A stretch of 6,180 bases of DNA, taken from NCBI GenBank assembly GCA_934277865.1, contig CAKQVW010000182.1, forward strand, positions 1 to 6,180, given 5' to 3'. The notes beneath the pieces were generated by a model. The model was given only the letters and a program-made list of their open reading frames with translations, had not been told where the DNA came from and searched no databases. The stretch comes from an uncultured Pseudobdellovibrionaceae bacterium. Lineage in GTDB: Bacteria; Bdellovibrionota; Bdellovibrionia; Bdellovibrionales; JAMPXM01. Every line of letters begins with the position of its first letter. Within the stretch, counting starts at the first letter, position 1. The position numbers and the translations under genes were made by a program. Below are positions 1-6,158 of this stretch, in pieces.

Positions 1-1184
1 TCCACGAAGTCGGCCACGCCTTGGGTATGGCTCATAACTTTAAAGGCTCACTTGAGTGGGACCCCGACGTGCCGGGCTCGCTCTTCACATCGTCGATCAT
101 GGAGTACAATCAGTACCAAATCGAAGGCGGAGCGTTTGACACATTCAGCACGGATACTCAAAGCGGCGCGACCGGTCCATTGCTCGAATACGATCGCCAA
201 ATTCTTTCCGTGCTCTACAACTCGGCGAAAGACATCTCGCCGACGGATCGCTACGTACCACACTGCGATGATGGCGCTGCCGACTCCTCGGCTGGCGGCG
301 TAGATCCCTTCTGCATTCGTTACGATGCCGGAAAGGACCCCAGTCAGATTCTCGAGCGCACGTTGGCGTTGATTCAAGATCCGACAGCGACGTTGGGGAA
401 AACAAAAAGTCTGGTGTCCTCGATCGAGGCGCTGCAATCTCGCTTCCCGGATCCGGCCGCTGTTCAATCCGAACAAGATGTTCGCGCGGTGGAAAACGCT
501 TACCAGACGAAGATTCTTGCAACTGCGCAGTATTATCTATCGGCGGGCGCGCAGGGCTTGAACTACATATTGTCACAGAAACTGCGGGCGCTTCAGGTTT
601 TCCGCTCCGGAGCAGATCCTGTTGGAGTGAATTCAATGGACTTGCGTATGCGCGTGGCCAACGTCATGGACCAAGTCATGACAATGGAAAGCTTCTCACC
701 GGCGACGAAAAAAGAGCTTGAGCGCATCGACGACCAAGCCAAGCAATGGCTTCGCACGACAGCGTGGTATCAAACAGCGGCGGCAAACGTTCGCCAGACT
801 CGCGAAGAAAGCCTGGGCATGATGGCCAGCCGCTCGCTAATAGGTCTTGAAGCGAGCCTTCTTCCAAGAATTCGCGCGCGGCAGCTTGGTGCTTTACGCT
901 CCAATCCGAACGCTCCGTTTTTCCTGGCACCACAGGCGGATTTCGAAAAGAAAGCACTCGAGTGGATCGCGTTGGCATTGGTCACCGGGCGTCCCTCGGG
1001 AGCCACCTATTCGGTCGCCGAGCGCCTAGCCGCTGCACAAAGCCTCTCAACGTTTTTGCTGAATCCCGAAGCCGAGGAAATCAAAGAAAAGGCCAAAGAG
1101 AAGGTCCGCCTAGAAATTCTGGCTGCGACTTCAGCACTAGAGCGCCAATCTCTGCGCGCACTGCTCGCAGCTTTAGAGTCATAA
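1..1184 (+). CDS. Zinc-dependent metalloprotease (metzincin type), C-terminal part, 5' end outside window
   Basis: Reading from base 3 with no start codon, the frame opens directly in the zinc-binding motif HEVGHALGMAH (bases 3-35), followed by NFKGS. This is the metzincin pattern HExxHxxGxxH: the three histidines bind zinc and the glutamate is the general base. The Met-turn follows as SSIMEYN, with its methionine at 99-101. Then come a YDRQIL segment and a cysteine pair (codons at 264 and 312) in a HCDDG...DPFCIRYDAG context. From memory, this order matches the large bacterial zinc-dependent metalloproteases of the DUF5117/DUF4953 group, which are secreted or periplasmic. The remaining ~270 residues are mostly helical and lack a motif I recognise. 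About 393 codons are present; the propeptide, signal peptide and N-terminal domain must lie upstream. The TAA stop is four bases before the next gene, so the two are probably co-transcribed. The catalytic class is well supported; the substrate is unknown. Confidence 0.9.
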   Translation, partial: HEVGHALGMAHNFKGSLEWDPDVPGSLFTSSIMEYNQYQIEGGAFDTFSTDTQSGATGPLLEYDRQILSVLYNSAKDISPTDRYVPHCDDGAADSSAGGVDPFCIRYDAGKDPSQILERTLALIQDPTATLGKTKSLVSSIEALQSRFPDPAAVQSEQDVRAVENAYQTKILATAQYYLSAGAQGLNYILSQKLRALQVFRSGADPVGVNSMDLRMRVANVMDQVMTMESFSPATKKELERIDDQAKQWLRTTAWYQTAAANVRQTREESLGMMASRSLIGLEASLLPRIRARQLGALRSNPNAPFFLAPQADFEKKALEWIALALVTGRPSGATYSVAERLAAAQSLSTFLLNPEAEEIKEKAKEKVRLEILAATSALERQSLRALLAALES

Positions 1185-1188
1185 AGGC

Positions 1189-1671
1189 ATGGATCGACTA
1201 AACGTCTACCGAGAGCTTGCCCTTGAGCTCTCGGGCCTCTTAACAGACGACTGGCTTTCGAATCTCGCGAACTTCAGCGCAGCCGTTTATCATGGCCTTC
1301 CCGATCTCAACTGGTGCGGCTTTTACCTGATTCGCGAAGCTTACGGGCCCGCTCATCTGAAACTTGGACCCTTTGTCGGGCGCCCTGCCTGCCTCGACAT
1401 TCCCTTCGAACGAGGCGTTTGCGGCAAAGCTGCACGCACTCGACAGACCGTGCTGGTTGAGGATGTGCATCAATTTGCTGGCCACATTGCCTGTGATGCC
1501 CGCTCACGCTCGGAGCTGGTCGTTCCCTTAATAACCAAAAGCGATCGGCTAATCGGAGTGTTGGATTTGGACTCCCCCAGCCTCGGGCGCTTCGATCAGA
1601 TCGACGTCGAAGAGGTCGGCAAACTTGTCGCACAGCTAGTTGAAAAAACGAAATGGCCGGTCAGCATTTAG
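1189..1671 (+). CDS. msrC: Free methionine-(R)-sulfoxide reductase, GAF domain (fRMsr)
   Basis: This 160-residue cytoplasmic enzyme reduces free L-methionine-(R)-sulfoxide to methionine, repairing oxidative damage to the amino acid pool with electrons from thioredoxin. The protein is one GAF domain of the usual family length. It shows NWCGFYL (41-47), LGPFVGRPAC (59-68), GVCG (76-79), EDVHQFAGHIACDA (91-104) and GVLDLDS (123-129). Cys68, Cys78 and Cys102 have the same 10- and 24-residue spacing as Cys84, Cys94 and Cys118 of the E. coli enzyme (YebR/MsrC). Cys102 would be the catalytic cysteine. Glu109, Asp126 and Asp128 match the substrate-binding acids. The ATG start matches the family N-terminus. 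AAAGG sits only one base before it, while a weak AGAG lies at 1175-1178 inside the preceding gene. With a four-base gap after the metalloprotease, translation may be coupled. The symbol follows E. coli usage. Confidence 0.93.
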   Translation: MDRLNVYRELALELSGLLTDDWLSNLANFSAAVYHGLPDLNWCGFYLIREAYGPAHLKLGPFVGRPACLDIPFERGVCGKAARTRQTVLVEDVHQFAGHIACDARSRSELVVPLITKSDRLIGVLDLDSPSLGRFDQIDVEEVGKLVAQLVEKTKWPVSI

Positions 1672-1718
1672 CGCAGTTCTCCGACGCCCGCCGCCACTCC
1701 TGACTCTTAAACTTCGAA

Positions 1719-1742
1719 TTCTATAGAAATTAACTTTCTATA
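1719..1742. repeat. AT-rich palindromic cluster, possible operator
   Basis: TTCTATAGAA at 1719-1728 is a perfect 10-bp palindrome. TATAGAAA (1722-1729) is also the exact reverse complement of TTTCTATA (1735-1742) across a five-base TTAAC spacer. The heptamer TTCTATA therefore occurs twice in direct orientation (1719 and 1736), 17 bp apart, and once inverted. Its position upstream of a possible -10 element would suit a repressor or activator site, but no regulator is identified. Confidence 0.45.
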
Positions 1743-1749
1743 TATCCTA

Positions 1750-1768
1750 GGCCTGATAATCTCAGGCC
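1750..1768 (+). repeat. Perfect inverted repeat (7-bp stem, 5-base loop) abutting the start codon
   Basis: GGCCTGA (1750-1756) and TCAGGCC (1762-1768) are exact reverse complements around the loop TAATC. The right arm ends one base before the ATG at 1770. In RNA this hairpin would occupy the whole ribosome-binding region. In DNA the repeat overlaps the possible -10 element GATAAT, so it might be a protein-binding site instead. It is not followed by a T-run, so it is not a standard terminator. Confidence 0.6.
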
Positions 1769-1769
1769 C

Positions 1770-2645
1770 ATGACGAGGACACGGCTTCTCATCACCACTC
1801 TCGTTTCGATCGGGGCTGTTGCCTTGACCGGCACTCTGCTCTACGTCAGATACAATGACACGGTAAAATCTGAGGATGGGCAGCAGGCTACGGCACAAGA
1901 CCCCGCCCAGGTTCCCACGCCTAATTCCACAGCCATGCCATCAAAAGAAGAGCCCTTGACGATCGTGTTCGGCGTTTTTCGACCACCCTATATCTTCGAG
2001 AAAAAAGACCTTGGTATCGATTTCGACCTCGCCAAATCAACGCTAGAAATGGCGGGCTACAAGATCAAAGCTCTGCACTCACCCAACAATCGTGCTTTTC
2101 GCGAAATCGAAATGGGCAAAGTCGATGGCGTGATAGGCCTTTCGCCTCTCCAAGACCGGCCTGGCATCTATTTCTCCAAGCCCATCATTAATTACGACAA
2201 CGTCGTAATCACGAAACGAAAACGCAAAATTGTAATCAAAACTATTAACGACCTTAAAGGTATTCGGTTCCTGACGTTCTCAAATGCCAAACACTACCTG
2301 GGCCCCGCCTACGCCGAGATGATTTCAAAGTTAAAGTATGACACCGACATCACCAACCAAGAGCTTCAAAACCGAATGTTCTGGCAAGACAAGGTCGACG
2401 CGATCATGCTCGATCTCAATGTTTTCCGTTACTATCGCGGCTCACTGGCTTTGGAACTCGACACCACTGAGGAAATCGACGTCCATCGTATTTTCAACCA
2501 ACATGAAAACGAACGGGTGGCGGCCTTTCGCGATCCGATAGTACGGGATGCCTTCAACAAGGCGTTATCCGAGTTAAAAGCAAACGGACAATATCAGAAG
2601 ATTCTCGATCGATACCTGCACATCGAACCTCTCACGCCTCAATGA
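1770..2645 (+). CDS. Membrane-anchored family 3 solute-binding protein, probable amino acid ligand
   Basis: This 291-residue protein starts with basic residues and a hydrophobic segment (about 6-25), followed by a polar, Pro/Gln-rich linker (about 30-60). There is no lipobox cysteine, so it is probably a signal-anchored periplasmic protein. Residues 62-285 form an SBP_bac_3 fold: RPPYIF (71-76), GIDFDLAK (82-89), GKVDGVIGLSP (116-126), FSKPI (135-139), DLKG (161-164) and NGQYQKILDRY (272-282). By alignment with LAO/HisJ binding proteins, Ser125 and Arg130 match Ser72 and Arg77, which hold the ligand carboxylate. Asp215 matches Asp161, which holds the amino group. That suggests an amino acid ligand. 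No permease or ATPase gene is nearby, so a sensory or scavenging role is possible. An in-frame stop at 1731-1733 with no ATG, GTG or TTG before 1770 limits the start. The 3' end overlaps the convergent kinase gene by 7 bp. Confidence 0.85.
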   Translation: MTRTRLLITTLVSIGAVALTGTLLYVRYNDTVKSEDGQQATAQDPAQVPTPNSTAMPSKEEPLTIVFGVFRPPYIFEKKDLGIDFDLAKSTLEMAGYKIKALHSPNNRAFREIEMGKVDGVIGLSPLQDRPGIYFSKPIINYDNVVITKRKRKIVIKTINDLKGIRFLTFSNAKHYLGPAYAEMISKLKYDTDITNQELQNRMFWQDKVDAIMLDLNVFRYYRGSLALELDTTEEIDVHRIFNQHENERVAAFRDPIVRDAFNKALSELKANGQYQKILDRYLHIEPLTPQ

Positions 2646-4195
2646 GTCGAAAAAGGTAGTCGAACTTCAAAAAGAGTCGGATTGCTGTCGTTGACTAGCT
2701 CGATTTCCCCGCCGTGCTGCTGCACGATTCCGTGGGCAATCGAGAGGCCAATTCCGGTTCCTTCACCAACGACTTTCGTTGTGAAAAATGGCTGGAAGAT
2801 CTTATCGCAAATTTCACGCGAGACGCCCGACCCATTGTCAGATACCTGAATGCAACAATGACTCTCGGTTCGATAAAGCTTGAGGCCGACTTCTCTGACT
2901 TCGTGCCTCTTCACCGCATCAATGGAGTTCTGCAGAAGATTCACCATCACTTGAGAAATCTGAACCTCTTGGCCAACTACACGAATATCGTCTTTTGGTA
3001 GCTCGGCATTGAAGGAAATCTCATACTGCCGCATTCGCATCGACAGCAGGTTGATCACCTCCTGAAGCATATGATTGACCGAGAATTCCAGTTTTGGGTC
3101 ATTGCCACCTTCACGGGCGAAGTATTTTAAACTTTTCACGATACTTGTGATGCGAAGGACCATCATCGAAATTTTATCCAAATGAGCCTTCAGCGCGCTG
3201 GTCTCGCCGGAGTTCTGCAAAGACATCCGTTCTAACTGATTTTCGATCAAGCTCACGGTGCCTTGAATCACCGTTAACGGATTGTTGATTTCGTGCGCGA
3301 GTCCTGCGGATACCTCACCGATCGACGCGAGCTTCGCCGCGTTTAACGAATTCATTCGCTCTCGGTCCCTCTCTTGCGTACGCGCATCGACAAGATCCTC
3401 AAGATTCGAAGCGTATCGCGAAAGCTGAGTGTCCCGTTGCTCAATGCCACCGATGGCACGCTGAAACGCTTTTGCGAGAGTAGACAACTCTCCAGCATAG
3501 GCTTGACGCAGTTTAATTTTGTAATTCGCCCGCTCAACTTGATCCAAGTTCGCGATCAATTCTTCCAATGGGCGGCTTAGCAGGCGATCTAGAACCAGAA
3601 AGGAGACGATCGCCATCGTCACTGAAACCAAGCTTGCAGCAACCCAGATAAAAATTTGGATTCCCTCAAATTGATCCAAGATTCCTTGCGCACGGGCCCG
3701 CATGCGAACCGAGCCCACGCTTTCTCCTTGATGAGAAATGCGAAACTCCTCAACCATGTCACCTTTTTCAAGCTGCGTCCGATCGGACACATCCACGATA
3801 GTGAGACCGTCCCGATCTTTGACTTCCAGTTCACGCACAAATCCATCCGGAGACGCGATCATCACATGCGCAAGTTCTGAAAGAAGGTCTTCGTTGTAAC
3901 TCCAAACAGGCTCGGCAAAAACTTTTTGAACCCAAATTTTCGACTGCTGAAACACGGCCTGCTCTTTGCCGGCGGCGTTCATGGAGTTCACCCACCAGGC
4001 CGTCAAACTGAAGATCAATACGAAAAGCGTGAACACAAGAGTCAGTGCAATGGAAATTCTCAGAGCAAGTCGGCCGCGCCGTTTCAGCGTGGTACCTGTC
4101 GGGGTCAAATCATAATTAGGATTGGCTTGCATTGCGATGCTCAGTGTAGCCGGAATCCATCGTTGGTCGAGAGATTTATCTATGACCATCGTCAA
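2639..4195 (-). CDS. Transmembrane sensor histidine kinase with HAMP domain
   Basis: Up to 518 residues. The order is TM1 (about 46-68), a periplasmic sensor of about 110 residues, TM2 (about 181-202), HAMP (about 203-256), a coiled coil (about 250-290), HisKA and HATPase_c. The H-box is GEVSAGLAHEINNPL, with His301 the phosphorylation site. ATP-binding motifs follow: the N-box NLLQNSIDA (419-427), G1 DNGSG (453-457), the F-box FQPFFTTK (468-474 region) and G2 GEGTGIGL (477-484). All key residues are present, so it should be active. The H-box resembles that of NtrB/ZraS-like kinases. The sensor segment, with AEPVWSYNEDLL and EVKDRDG, resembles small PAS/Cache-like periplasmic sensors; its ligand is unknown. 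No response regulator is adjacent, so it is an orphan here. The start is uncertain: TTG at 4195, ATG at 4189 or ATG at 4132. The last has a GAG seven bases upstream and leaves a short cytoplasmic head, so I favour it (497 residues). Residue numbers refer to the long form. Confidence 0.93.
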   Translation of the reverse strand: MTMVIDKSLDQRWIPATLSIAMQANPNYDLTPTGTTLKRRGRLALRISIALTLVFTLFVLIFSLTAWWVNSMNAAGKEQAVFQQSKIWVQKVFAEPVWSYNEDLLSELAHVMIASPDGFVRELEVKDRDGLTIVDVSDRTQLEKGDMVEEFRISHQGESVGSVRMRARAQGILDQFEGIQIFIWVAASLVSVTMAIVSFLVLDRLLSRPLEELIANLDQVERANYKIKLRQAYAGELSTLAKAFQRAIGGIEQRDTQLSRYASNLEDLVDARTQERDRERMNSLNAAKLASIGEVSAGLAHEINNPLTVIQGTVSLIENQLERMSLQNSGETSALKAHLDKISMMVLRITSIVKSLKYFAREGGNDPKLEFSVNHMLQEVINLLSMRMRQYEISFNAELPKDDIRVVGQEVQISQVMVNLLQNSIDAVKRHEVREVGLKLYRTESHCCIQVSDNGSGVSREICDKIFQPFFTTKVVGEGTGIGLSIAHGIVQQHGGEIELVNDSNPTLFEVRLPFSTH

Positions 4196-4259
4196 GTTTC
4201 GGTCTGGCCGATATCAGAAAAATCCAAGACTGCTGTCGCCGAGCATAAAATAAAGAGAT
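4196..4259. promoter_or_regulatory. Divergent intergenic region between kinase and lipoprotein genes
   Basis: This 64-bp gap (127 bp if the kinase starts at 4132) must hold promoters for both outward genes. On the minus strand GCGACA (4239-4234) and TGATAT (4216-4211) are 17 bp apart and form a weak sigma70-like pair for the kinase. On the plus strand TAAAAT (4246-4251) matches -10 in five of six bases but has no recognisable -35. It would start transcription almost at the lipoprotein ATG. AAAGAG at 4252-4257 is only two bases from that ATG. All assignments are tentative. Confidence 0.3.
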
Positions 4260-5045
4260 ATGACTCCAAATGTCTCAAGTCGGCTTCGTCACATCGTGAA
4301 GTGCGCGGTTTTCGCAACGGTCGCAACGATCACATCGCTGACACTTGCCTGCTCTCCAGGTTTTGATCTCGCGACGCTCAACCAAAACTCTCCAGCTTCT
4401 GAACATCCCTCCTCGCCCCATACGCCAGATCCAACTCCACCCAACGACCCGCCTCAGGATTTCCAACTTCCTCGCATCGCGTGGGAGGCCAAATCGGGAG
4501 CGCGCACGTGGTCGCTGCATGCATTCAAAGTTGTTCTCGAGAAAGGCCACTCCCTACTGGAGGGCGCTGACGATGTTGGAGACTATTGCCCACTCTACTT
4601 TCAGTTTTCTTCGCACGAGCGAGCTTGGTTTTGGACCTCTCTCATTGCGGCTATGGCCTACTACGAAAGTGCTTGGACCCCCACTGCAAGAATGCACGAA
4701 ACGACAATGGGAACCGATCCCGTTACCGGTCAGCCTGTTTACAGCGAAGGCCTTCTGCAGCTGTCCTACCAGGACCGCCTCGGTCACCCCTATTGCAACG
4801 AATTCGACTGGAGCAGCGACCGCCACCTCGATCCAAAAGACTCTCGAAAGTCGATCCTAAACCCCGAAAAAAATCTGTCTTGCGGAATTCAAATTCTAAA
4901 TCGGCAAATCAAAAAACACAGAAAGATCGGTATCGGCAAGGGCGCCTACTGGGCCGTTATCAAAGTCACCAAGCCAAGCAACAAGATCGAAAAAATCAAA
5001 GCTCGCCTCAAGGCCGAAGTTCCGATGTGTTTTTCGAAACGATGA
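4260..5045 (+). CDS. Lipoprotein with lytic transglycosylase-like (SLT) domain
   Basis: This 261-residue protein has a basic N-terminus (Arg8, Arg10, Lys14), a hydrophobic core and a lipobox-like LTLAC with Cys31 as the lipidation site. Ser32 follows, which favours the outer membrane by the +2 rule. A Pro/Ser-rich linker (about 44-67) leads to the catalytic domain (about 84-235). Its motifs match family 1 lytic transglycosylases: YYESAW (134-139) with Glu136 as the likely acid catalyst, GLLQLS (164-169), NLSCGIQIL (205-213) and AYWAVI (229-234). Such enzymes cut the MurNAc-GlcNAc bond of peptidoglycan and leave a 1,6-anhydro end. Mature cysteines 110, 179, 208 and 257 could form two disulfides, in keeping with a periplasmic location. 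The 28 residues between the Glu and the GLLQ motif are more than in typical members and include a TDPVTGQP loop. It may act in wall remodelling; activity is inferred from motifs only. Confidence 0.85.
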   Translation: MTPNVSSRLRHIVKCAVFATVATITSLTLACSPGFDLATLNQNSPASEHPSSPHTPDPTPPNDPPQDFQLPRIAWEAKSGARTWSLHAFKVVLEKGHSLLEGADDVGDYCPLYFQFSSHERAWFWTSLIAAMAYYESAWTPTARMHETTMGTDPVTGQPVYSEGLLQLSYQDRLGHPYCNEFDWSSDRHLDPKDSRKSILNPEKNLSCGIQILNRQIKKHRKIGIGKGAYWAVIKVTKPSNKIEKIKARLKAEVPMCFSKR

Positions 5046-5065
5046 ATGCTCGAGCCTCAAGTTCG

Positions 5066-6145
5066 CTACTGAGGACGAAATGCGAGATCACAGCGCCCAG
5101 CGCCACCCATCACCACGACCTGGCCGACCAAGAGCCGTGACTTACGTCGATCGCCTTGCTCACGTGCTTTACGAGTCATCTCAAACTGCCGCCCCGGTGA
5201 CCGCTCAAGCTCTGTCGCCAACTCAAGGCGCACCAGCTGATCCATGATCGCATCCACTTGTGACAGGCCCTTAATGGACTTGTTCTGCAAATCACGCTTC
5301 TCGCGCGCTTTGTTAACCCATTCAACCAAGAGGTCGCCCTTCAACTCGCGATTTTCCATTACCCAATCCATCGCATGGACATTCATTTGTGCGCCGGAGA
5401 AATGCTCAACAAGAGTCGATCGCAAAGCAGGATTGCCTTCATATCGCGAAGCCTCCTCCACGAGAGCTTGATTCCCCATTCGGCCAATTGTCTCCTCCAT
5501 GAAAAGCGCCGTGGTGATCTTTGTCACCATATCCAACACCGGAAAATAGAGACGCGAATCTTGAGCCGGAAAATGTCTGACGGCGGCCGCCTGTTGCGTG
5601 ATCTCAATGATCGACATCAGCCGAACCGTCTGCCGAATCAGCGGACTGTCTTTCAGCCCTTCTACTGTTTCAACATGAACCCGTGCCTCCCCTTCGTTGA
5701 CGGAGAACGAGGCGCGCTGAAGCCGTCGCCCGGAATTGACTCTCCACACTTCGGGAGTCTCAACCACGCCGCGACCTTCGAAATACATTTGCCGAAGCGG
5801 CAAGCGTAACTCTTCCGGTGCTTGTGAAATTAGAACTTCAGCGGTCGTGGCGAGATAGTTATTATAAGCCGACCCCTGCTTCACCAGATCTGTCAGGTGC
5901 AGGTACGGGAAGTTCGCTGCAAGCGGAGCGGCCGAAAGAAACTGGAGAACTTCCGAAGAGCGCTGAGAAACATTGCGGACGGCCTCTGGGTACACCGTGC
6001 GCCGCACGCCCATGCCATCATCTTCCATCTGAAAACGCACACCAAATGCCGGAACCGAAAAATGCGATATGAAAAGAACCGCCAGAACTGTCGAAACCGT
6101 AGACACTCGTGAAATCCAGAAATTCCGTCTGCTCAAATTCGTCAT
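5066..6145 (-). CDS. Exported protein of unknown function with twin-arginine-like leader
   Basis: I do not recognise this family. The ATG at 6145 is chosen because GAAGAGAG (6158-6151) lies five bases upstream. A GTG at 6151 would add two residues but has no room for that site. The 359-residue product begins MTNLSRRNFWISR, then a hydrophobic stretch (about 14-34), with likely cleavage after VPA (33) or AFG (35). SRRNFW resembles the Tat consensus SRRxFL, so Tat export is possible, though Sec cannot be excluded. The mature part looks largely helical, rich in Glu, Arg, Leu and Val, with no catalytic motif, repeat or lipobox. The only cysteine is residue 352. The C-terminus has a very basic stretch (RDRRKSR-like) followed by a 13-residue hydrophobic segment (338-350) and a short Arg-rich tail, which is unusual (see findings). 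It converges with the lipoprotein gene across 20 bp, with no terminator seen. Confidence 0.8.
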   Translation of the reverse strand: MTNLSRRNFWISRVSTVSTVLAVLFISHFSVPAFGVRFQMEDDGMGVRRTVYPEAVRNVSQRSSEVLQFLSAAPLAANFPYLHLTDLVKQGSAYNNYLATTAEVLISQAPEELRLPLRQMYFEGRGVVETPEVWRVNSGRRLQRASFSVNEGEARVHVETVEGLKDSPLIRQTVRLMSIIEITQQAAAVRHFPAQDSRLYFPVLDMVTKITTALFMEETIGRMGNQALVEEASRYEGNPALRSTLVEHFSGAQMNVHAMDWVMENRELKGDLLVEWVNKAREKRDLQNKSIKGLSQVDAIMDQLVRLELATELERSPGRQFEMTRKAREQGDRRKSRLLVGQVVVMGGAGRCDLAFRPQ

Positions 6146-6150
6146 CGTCA

Positions 6151-6158
6151 CTCTCTTC
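6151..6158 (-). promoter_or_regulatory. Ribosome binding site deciding the start at 6145
   Basis: The minus strand reads GAAGAGAG here, five bases before the ATG at 6145-6143. It directly touches the alternative GTG at 6151, which therefore has no usable spacing. This is the best-spaced Shine-Dalgarno-like sequence in the window and supports the shorter protein. Confidence 0.6.

Larger units (their letters stand above)
1672..1769 (+). promoter_or_regulatory. Intergenic leader with possible promoter for the solute-binding protein gene
   Basis: This 98-bp gap is GC-rich at its left end and strongly AT-rich from about 1706 to 1746. GATAAT at 1755-1760 matches the -10 consensus TATAAT in five of six positions. 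Only weak -35 candidates exist: AACTTT at 1732-1737 (17-bp spacer) or TTAACT at 1730-1735 (19-bp spacer). If GATAAT is used, transcription would start around 1766-1768, just before the ATG at 1770, giving a nearly leaderless message. That would agree with the absence of a normally spaced Shine-Dalgarno sequence. The promoter call is inference. No hairpin followed by a T-run is seen that would terminate the upstream operon. Confidence 0.4.

Noticed and set aside
145..636. 163-residue minus-strand open frame inside the metalloprotease gene
   Set aside because: The plus strand here encodes the metzincin Met-turn and cysteine-pair region, and the antisense product is low-complexity Arg/Ser-rich.
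1751..1760. FliA (sigma28) -10 element in GCCTGATAAT
   Set aside because: It differs from GCCGATAA by an inserted T, and no TAAA -35 element lies at the required distance.
1750..1768. Rho-independent terminator for the upstream operon
   Set aside because: The stem is good but is followed by CATGACGAGG rather than a T-run, and it abuts the next start codon.
4167..4195. TTGACG at 4195-4190 (minus) as a -35 element for the kinase
   Set aside because: The hexamer 17 bp downstream is TCTCGA, which does not resemble a -10 element; the better AT-rich GATAAA is only nine bases away.
3926..4366. 146-residue plus-strand open frame across the kinase start and divergent gap
   Set aside because: It is mostly antisense to the kinase N-terminus and then overlaps the lipoprotein gene in another frame. 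Its translation is basic and low in hydrophobic order with no domain, as expected for a shadow frame.
5046..5065. Bidirectional terminator between the two convergent genes
   Set aside because: The 20-bp gap contains no stable inverted repeat or T-run on either strand.
5375..5809. 144-residue plus-strand open frame antisense to the last gene
   Set aside because: It lies wholly inside a well-supported minus-strand gene with signal peptide and ribosome binding site, and its product is Arg/His-rich without recognisable motifs.
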